Shown: in pieces, positions 60,659 to 64,000 of the stretch | Numbering within the stretch: position 1 is the stretch's first letter | Layout: each line of letters starts with the position of its first letter | Source of the DNA: DASYLJ01 sp036009625 | GTDB lineage: Bacteria; Desulfobacterota; Binatia; DP-6 | Assembly: GCA_036009625.1 (NCBI GenBank) | Contig: DASYLJ010000208.1 | Location: forward strand, 12,835-76,834 | Length of the DNA: 64,000 nt | Direction of reading: 5' to 3' | Position numbers and translations under genes: made by a program | Notes under the pieces: model-generated | What the model was told of the DNA's origin: nothing | The model's input: the letters and a program-made list of their open reading frames with translations, nothing else | The model's database searches: none

Positions 60659-60981
60659 CGTTCCGCCTCTTCACGTTCTTCTTCGCGTCGACGGTCGAGG
60701 AGATGGCGCTCGGGTTTCAGCCGACGTACCTGGCGAATCGGAAACGCGGCTATTTCCACGCCCTCGGTAGGCCCATTCCAGCGCGGCGTCTGATCCGTCG
60801 TGTGATGCGTGTGTATCGTGGGTTTCCGACCGGCGAGCCGCTGCTCTACGACAGCATCGGCAAGCAGCTCACGATCCGGTTCGCGAAGCCGACCCACATC
60901 ATGCTCGACGGGGACATCCTGGAACCGATGGATCGGCTCGTGATCGACGTGCCGCTGCGAGTGAGTCTGATCCAAGGCTAG
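60659..60981 (+). pseudogene. 3' fragment of the lipid-kinase gene (relic, second copy)
   Basis: 323 bp matching 58967-59289 of the DAGK-family gene. From the shared ATG at 60703, 89 of 92 residues are identical. 31 codons differ and 28 of those differences are silent, so this copy diverged while it was under protein-level selection. A block of 19 codons in the middle is identical in DNA. The nucleotide-binding N-terminal domain is missing, so the fragment is not expected to be active. It converges on a small membrane-protein gene. Confidence 0.88.
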
Positions 60982-60990
60982 CGGGTCGCT

Positions 60991-61332
60991 TCACGGGGTG
61001 AGCGCGTGGCGACATACCGTGGTGAGAATCCCATAGCCGGCGCAGAAGCTCAGGAAGGCGAGGGCGACTCGCGCCTGGCGGGCGAGGAAGGTGTCGGGAT
61101 ACGGCGCGCGAGGCCAGCCCATCGTCCACAGAATGGTCGATCCCGCCAGCCCGGCCAGGGCGATCCAGGCGAGAAGACCCGACGTCTCGCACCATGGGTA
61201 GGCTTGCGCGTAGAGGCACGCGCCGCGGACACCACCGTCGAGGACGATAAAGGTCAGCGCACCGACGCCAACGTATCTCGGGCGAAGAAGCCAGGCCGGC
61301 AACGGTCTCCTGGTGTGCTCGGGGCTACCCAT
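60991..61332 (-). CDS. Small membrane protein, tandem paralogue 1
   Basis: A 113-residue protein from ATG 61332 (a longer in-frame start would overlap the upstream gene). Three hydrophobic segments are visible: YVGVGALTFIVLDGGVRG, LLAWIALAGLAGSTILWTMG and QARVALAFLSFCAGYGIL. Several Cys (RGACLYAQAYPWCE) lie in the first loop. It shares layout and the ending CAGYG with the neighbouring upstream gene, so the two are paralogues. No known family recognised. Confidence 0.55.
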   Translation of the reverse strand: MGSPEHTRRPLPAWLLRPRYVGVGALTFIVLDGGVRGACLYAQAYPWCETSGLLAWIALAGLAGSTILWTMGWPRAPYPDTFLARQARVALAFLSFCAGYGILTTVCRHALTP

Positions 61333-61354
61333 GTTCGTTGGAAGGCGTCGTCGC

Positions 61355-61717
61355 CTACCGAGGTCCGCACATCGGGGCATACCGTTCCAAGAGAGACAGG
61401 TACCCGCCATAGCCTGCGCAGAAGATGGCGATGCCGGCGGCGAATCGCAGCACCTGGCCTCTCGTCGAATTGGCCTTTGGATCGATAGCTGCCCGCCACA
61501 TGAGCGCCCATCGCATGGTCGAACCGTAGAGCGCGATCATGGCCAGGAGGCTCAGGAACCTGAGCAATGAACATCCAGGCGATTCGGCAGCGCACACACG
61601 CGTGCCGCGGATGGCCCCGACGACGACGGCGAAGAGGAGTATGGCCGCTGGCAACAGGCGCGGCGGGACGAGCCACCGGGCCTCCTGAGGGGCGTCCGTG
61701 TACAGCGATACCGCCAT
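61355..61717 (-). CDS. Small membrane protein, tandem paralogue 2
   Basis: A 120-residue protein from ATG 61717 with three hydrophobic segments (LLPAAILLFAVVVGAIRG, LLRFLSLLAMIALYGSTMRW, VLRFAAGIAIFCAGYGGYLS) and the same loop plan (RGTRVCAAESPGCS) as the next gene, 22 nt downstream. It lies between the EamA gene and paralogue 1 in a stretch that appears to have been inserted after the EamA / lipid-kinase rearrangement. Function unknown. Confidence 0.55.
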   Translation of the reverse strand: MAVSLYTDAPQEARWLVPPRLLPAAILLFAVVVGAIRGTRVCAAESPGCSLLRFLSLLAMIALYGSTMRWALMWRAAIDPKANSTRGQVLRFAAGIAIFCAGYGGYLSLLERYAPMCGPR

Positions 61718-61785
61718 GGCAGTTGACCGCAACGCTAAGCGTGACCGATCACGTGTTCAAGCAGCGCCCGCGCTGCAGGAGCCGT

Positions 61786-62709
61786 TCAAGAAGCGTCAGT
61801 CGGCTTCGCCTGCTTGGGCGCGTTCGACGCGATCAGCGCGACCGCTGCGATGATGATGCCGCCCGCCAATACCATGCGACCCGTGATCGGCTCGTCCAGA
61901 AACAGCCAGCCAAGGAACACCGCGACCACCGGGTTCACGTAGGCGTACGTCGACACCAGCGACACCGGCGCGTTGCCGAGGACCCAGATGTAGGCGCTGA
62001 ATGCGAGCAGCGAGCCGAATACCGTGAGATAGGCGAGCGCCAGGAGCGAGCTCGTGGAGAAGCGTGACGGATCGATCTCGCGGAGCTCCCCGGTGACCAG
62101 GCCCGCGACGATCAGGAGCGCGCCACCGGTCAGCATCTCCATCGACGTCGCGACCAGTGCGCGCTTCGGCAACGGGGCGCGGCGGGCATACAGCGATCCG
62201 GCGGCCCACGAGAGCGCGGCGCCCATGCAGGCGAGGGCGCCGAGCGGGTCGACGCCGCCACCTTCGACCGGCCCGATCAGCAGCGCCAGGCCGCCGAGGC
62301 CGATGACGAGGCCGACGAAGGTCACGCGCGACAGCGGCTCGTTCCAGATCGTGCGACCGAGCACCGCCATCCAGAGCGGCAGTGTCGCGACCATGAGCGC
62401 GGCGACGCCCGACGCGACGTACTTCTCGGCCCAGACCACGCCGCCGTTGCCGCCGACGAGCAGCGCCGCGCCGACGATGGCCGCCGCGCGCCACTGCGTC
62501 GGACCGGGGCGATCGCCCTCGACGTCGCCGCGACGGATCGCCCATGCGTAGAGCAGGATGCCGGCGCAGAGGTGGCGCGTGCCCGCCATCAGGAACGGCG
62601 GCAGCGTCTCGATGGCGATGCGGATCGCCAGGTACGTCGAGCCCCAGACGACGTAGACGATCGACAGGGCGCCCCAGACGAGCGCGGCGGATGGTGGCGC
62701 AGGCGGCAT
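61786..62709 (-). CDS. EamA/DMT-family transporter (YedA-like, complete copy)
   Basis: A 307-residue exporter with ten predicted membrane helices. ATG 62709 opens PPAPPSAALVWGALSIVYVV, and WGSTYLAIRIAIETLPPFLM is the classic first EamA repeat. The second half has GALSWAAGSLYARRAPLPKR-like and STYAYVNPVVAVFLGWLFLD segments. Such carriers export amino acids or metabolites. The 3' end is repeated at 60541-60656. Divergent from mtnP across 84 nt. Confidence 0.88.
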   Translation of the reverse strand: MPPAPPSAALVWGALSIVYVVWGSTYLAIRIAIETLPPFLMAGTRHLCAGILLYAWAIRRGDVEGDRPGPTQWRAAAIVGAALLVGGNGGVVWAEKYVASGVAALMVATLPLWMAVLGRTIWNEPLSRVTFVGLVIGLGGLALLIGPVEGGGVDPLGALACMGAALSWAAGSLYARRAPLPKRALVATSMEMLTGGALLIVAGLVTGELREIDPSRFSTSSLLALAYLTVFGSLLAFSAYIWVLGNAPVSLVSTYAYVNPVVAVFLGWLFLDEPITGRMVLAGGIIIAAVALIASNAPKQAKPTDAS

Positions 62710-62793
62710 CGACGAGGCGCCATCAATGCGGGACCGCCCCGGCCAATGCCAACGAATCTTGCACTCCCTGGGCTTTGTCAGCAGGATGCGCCG

Positions 62794-63660
62794 GTGGCGG
62801 AACGCACACTCGGTGTCATCGGCGGCAGTGGTCTCTACGATCTGCCCGGGCTCGAACGCGTCGAGCGCAAGCGTGTCGAGACGCCCTTCGGCGATCCGTC
62901 CGACGAGTTCGTCGTCGGTCACCTCGGCGACACGCGGCTCGTCTTCCTGCCCCGACATGGGCGTGGGCATCGGCTGCTGCCGTCGGAGCTGCCGTATCGG
63001 GCGAACCTCTACGGGATGAAGACGCTGGGCGCCGACTGCGTGCTCGCCGTCAGCGCCGTCGGCAGCCTGCGCGAGGAGATCGTGCCCGGCCACGTCGTCG
63101 TGCCGGATCAGTTCATCGACCGGACGCGCGGCCGCCAGGCCGAGAGCACGTTCTTCGGCCGCGGCGTCGTGGCGCACGTCCAGTTCGCGGATCCGTTCTG
63201 CCCGGTGTTGTCGCGGGCGCTGGTGGCGGCGGCACGCGCGGCGGGCTCCACCGTGCACGAGGGCGGCACCTACGTCTGCATGGAGGGGCCCGCGTTCTCG
63301 ACGCGCTCGGAGTCGCACCTCTATCGCAGCTGGGGCGCGCAGGTCATCGGCATGACGAATCTTCAGGAGGCCAAGCTCGCACGCGAAGCCGAGCTCTGCT
63401 TCGCTACGCTGGCCCTCGCCACCGACTACGACTGTTGGCGCGAGGGCCACGAGGACGTGCAGATCGACGACATCCTGCGCGTCATCGCCGCCAACGTCGA
63501 CGGCGCGCGCAAGACGGTCGCCATGCTGGCGCCGTCGCTGCCGCCGCGCACCGGGTGTCCGTGCCCGCGCGCGCTCGAGAACGCCATCATCACCGATCGC
63601 GCCGCCATCCCGGCGCAGACGAAGCGCGACCTGGCGCCCATCGCCGGGAGGTACCTGTGA
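62794..63660 (+). CDS. mtnP: S-methyl-5'-thioadenosine phosphorylase
   Basis: A 288-residue enzyme cleaving methylthioadenosine to adenine and methylthioribose-1-phosphate in methionine salvage. GTG 62794 is preferred over ATG 62746 because ERTLGVIGGSGLYDLPGL begins there, as in relatives of 285-290 residues. Motifs: RHGRGHRLLPSELPYRANLY, CVLAVSAVGSLREEIVPG, YVCMEGPAFSTRSESHLYRS (substrate loop) and IGMTNLQEAKLAREAELC. The stop overlaps the PfkB-family gene (GTGA), a frequent pairing. Some members prefer inosine or guanosine. Confidence 0.9.
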   Translation: MAERTLGVIGGSGLYDLPGLERVERKRVETPFGDPSDEFVVGHLGDTRLVFLPRHGRGHRLLPSELPYRANLYGMKTLGADCVLAVSAVGSLREEIVPGHVVVPDQFIDRTRGRQAESTFFGRGVVAHVQFADPFCPVLSRALVAAARAAGSTVHEGGTYVCMEGPAFSTRSESHLYRSWGAQVIGMTNLQEAKLAREAELCFATLALATDYDCWREGHEDVQIDDILRVIAANVDGARKTVAMLAPSLPPRTGCPCPRALENAIITDRAAIPAQTKRDLAPIAGRYL

Positions 63661-64000
63661 GCAACGCCATCGCCGTGATCGGCTCCGTGGCCTTCGATAC
63701 GCTGGAGACGCCGGCAGGCCGCGCCGACGACGAGCTCGGCGGCTCGGCGCTGCACTTCGCCGTCGCGGCGAGCTTCTTCACGCGCGTGCATCTGGTGGCG
63801 CCGGTCGGTGCCGACTTCCCATCGTCCGCGCGCGACTACCTGGCCTCGCGTGGTATCGACCTCTCCGGCCTCGAAGAGCGACCCGGCACGACGTTCCGCT
63901 GGCACGGCCGCTACCACGAGGACGTCAACCTGCGCGACACGCTCCACCTCGACCTGGGTGTGTTCGCCGACTTCCGTCCCACCGTGTCCGATGCCATCCG
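63657..64000 (+). CDS. PfkB-family carbohydrate kinase (partial, runs off the right edge)
   Basis: The first 114 codons from GTG 63657, overlapping the mtnP stop. The N-terminal PfkB pattern is present: IAVIGSVAFDTLETPAGR, GGSALHFAVAASFF (the usual GG-x-AxNxA region, here with His), LVAPVGADFPSSARDYLASRG and GTTFRWHGRY. The ATP-binding and catalytic GAGD segment is outside the window. Its association with MTA phosphorylase suggests a nucleoside or sugar kinase in a purine/methylthioribose salvage unit. Confidence 0.82.
   Translation, partial: MSNAIAVIGSVAFDTLETPAGRADDELGGSALHFAVAASFFTRVHLVAPVGADFPSSARDYLASRGIDLSGLEERPGTTFRWHGRYHEDVNLRDTLHLDLGVFADFRPTVSDAI

Noticed and set aside
60541..60981. 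The two gene fragments as an insertion-sequence remnant
   Set aside because: No transposase similarity, terminal repeats or target duplication is visible. Both parts match neighbouring chromosomal genes.

Overview
The window is 64 kb of very GC-rich, gene-dense DNA from a Gram-negative bacterium. A TonB-dependent receptor, several lipobox proteins and an ABC-2 polysaccharide exporter support the Gram-negative envelope. The gene content points to Deltaproteobacteria in the broad sense (Myxococcota, Desulfobacterota or Binatota): a 183-aa conserved protein typical of that group, ELWxxDGT-repeat proteins, several sulfatase-like enzymes, and TCA genes in the order icd / mdh-sucC-sucD-ndk. The lineage is an inference from gene content. 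I saw no tRNA, rRNA, CRISPR array or intact insertion sequence.

Layout. 1-5.3 kb: a MerR regulator (cut by the window edge) divergent from an alpha/beta hydrolase, then a very large secreted CehA/McbA-type PHP metallohydrolase. 5.4-11.8 kb: an organosulfur-uptake operon (sulfonate-type ABC transporter, a PQQ-sugar-dehydrogenase-like lipoprotein with cytochrome c, and a TonB-dependent receptor). It is preceded by a cysteine-rich leader peptide at an apparently leaderless GTG and by a strong terminator, which together look like a cysteine attenuator. 11.9-24.1 kb: housekeeping and cofactor genes (valS, nadC, birA, coaX, an EF-G-like GTPase, a conserved small protein, a PhyH oxygenase). Two ELWxxDGT-repeat genes interrupt the nadC / birA-coaX part. 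24.1-35.0 kb: one minus-strand operon of eight genes with start/stop overlaps, made of four sulfatase-like proteins and four glycosyltransferases. All four sulfatase-like proteins carry Thr where sulfatases carry the formylglycine Cys/Ser.

35.1-49.6 kb: a cell-surface region. It holds a beta-propeller-like lipoprotein, a small exported protein, two methyltransferases, a truncated membrane glycosyltransferase-like gene, a parallel beta-helix protein, a large multispanning membrane protein, two NDP-sugar epimerases, a DPM-type glycosyltransferase and a Wzm/Wzt-type exporter pair. 49.7-54.6 kb: icd, a strong terminator, then mdh-sucC-sucD-ndk with 4-nt overlaps. 54.6-57.2 kb: an EamA transporter and a minus-strand ECF sigma/anti-sigma operon bracketed by two zinc-ribbon PspC proteins, with an ECF-like promoter in front. 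57.3-64 kb: rlmN, a diacylglycerol-kinase-family gene, a TetR / DUF1330-like pair sharing a perfect palindrome, fused 3' fragments of the DAGK and EamA genes (the relic of a tandem rearrangement), two small paralogous membrane proteins, a complete EamA gene, and an MTA phosphorylase with a PfkB kinase cut by the window end.

A recurring feature is a TTnnnn-N17/18-TAnnnn promoter ending only 6-11 nt before a start codon that lacks a Shine-Dalgarno sequence, while internal or SD-led genes look conventional. This suggests frequent leaderless or near-leaderless mRNAs.
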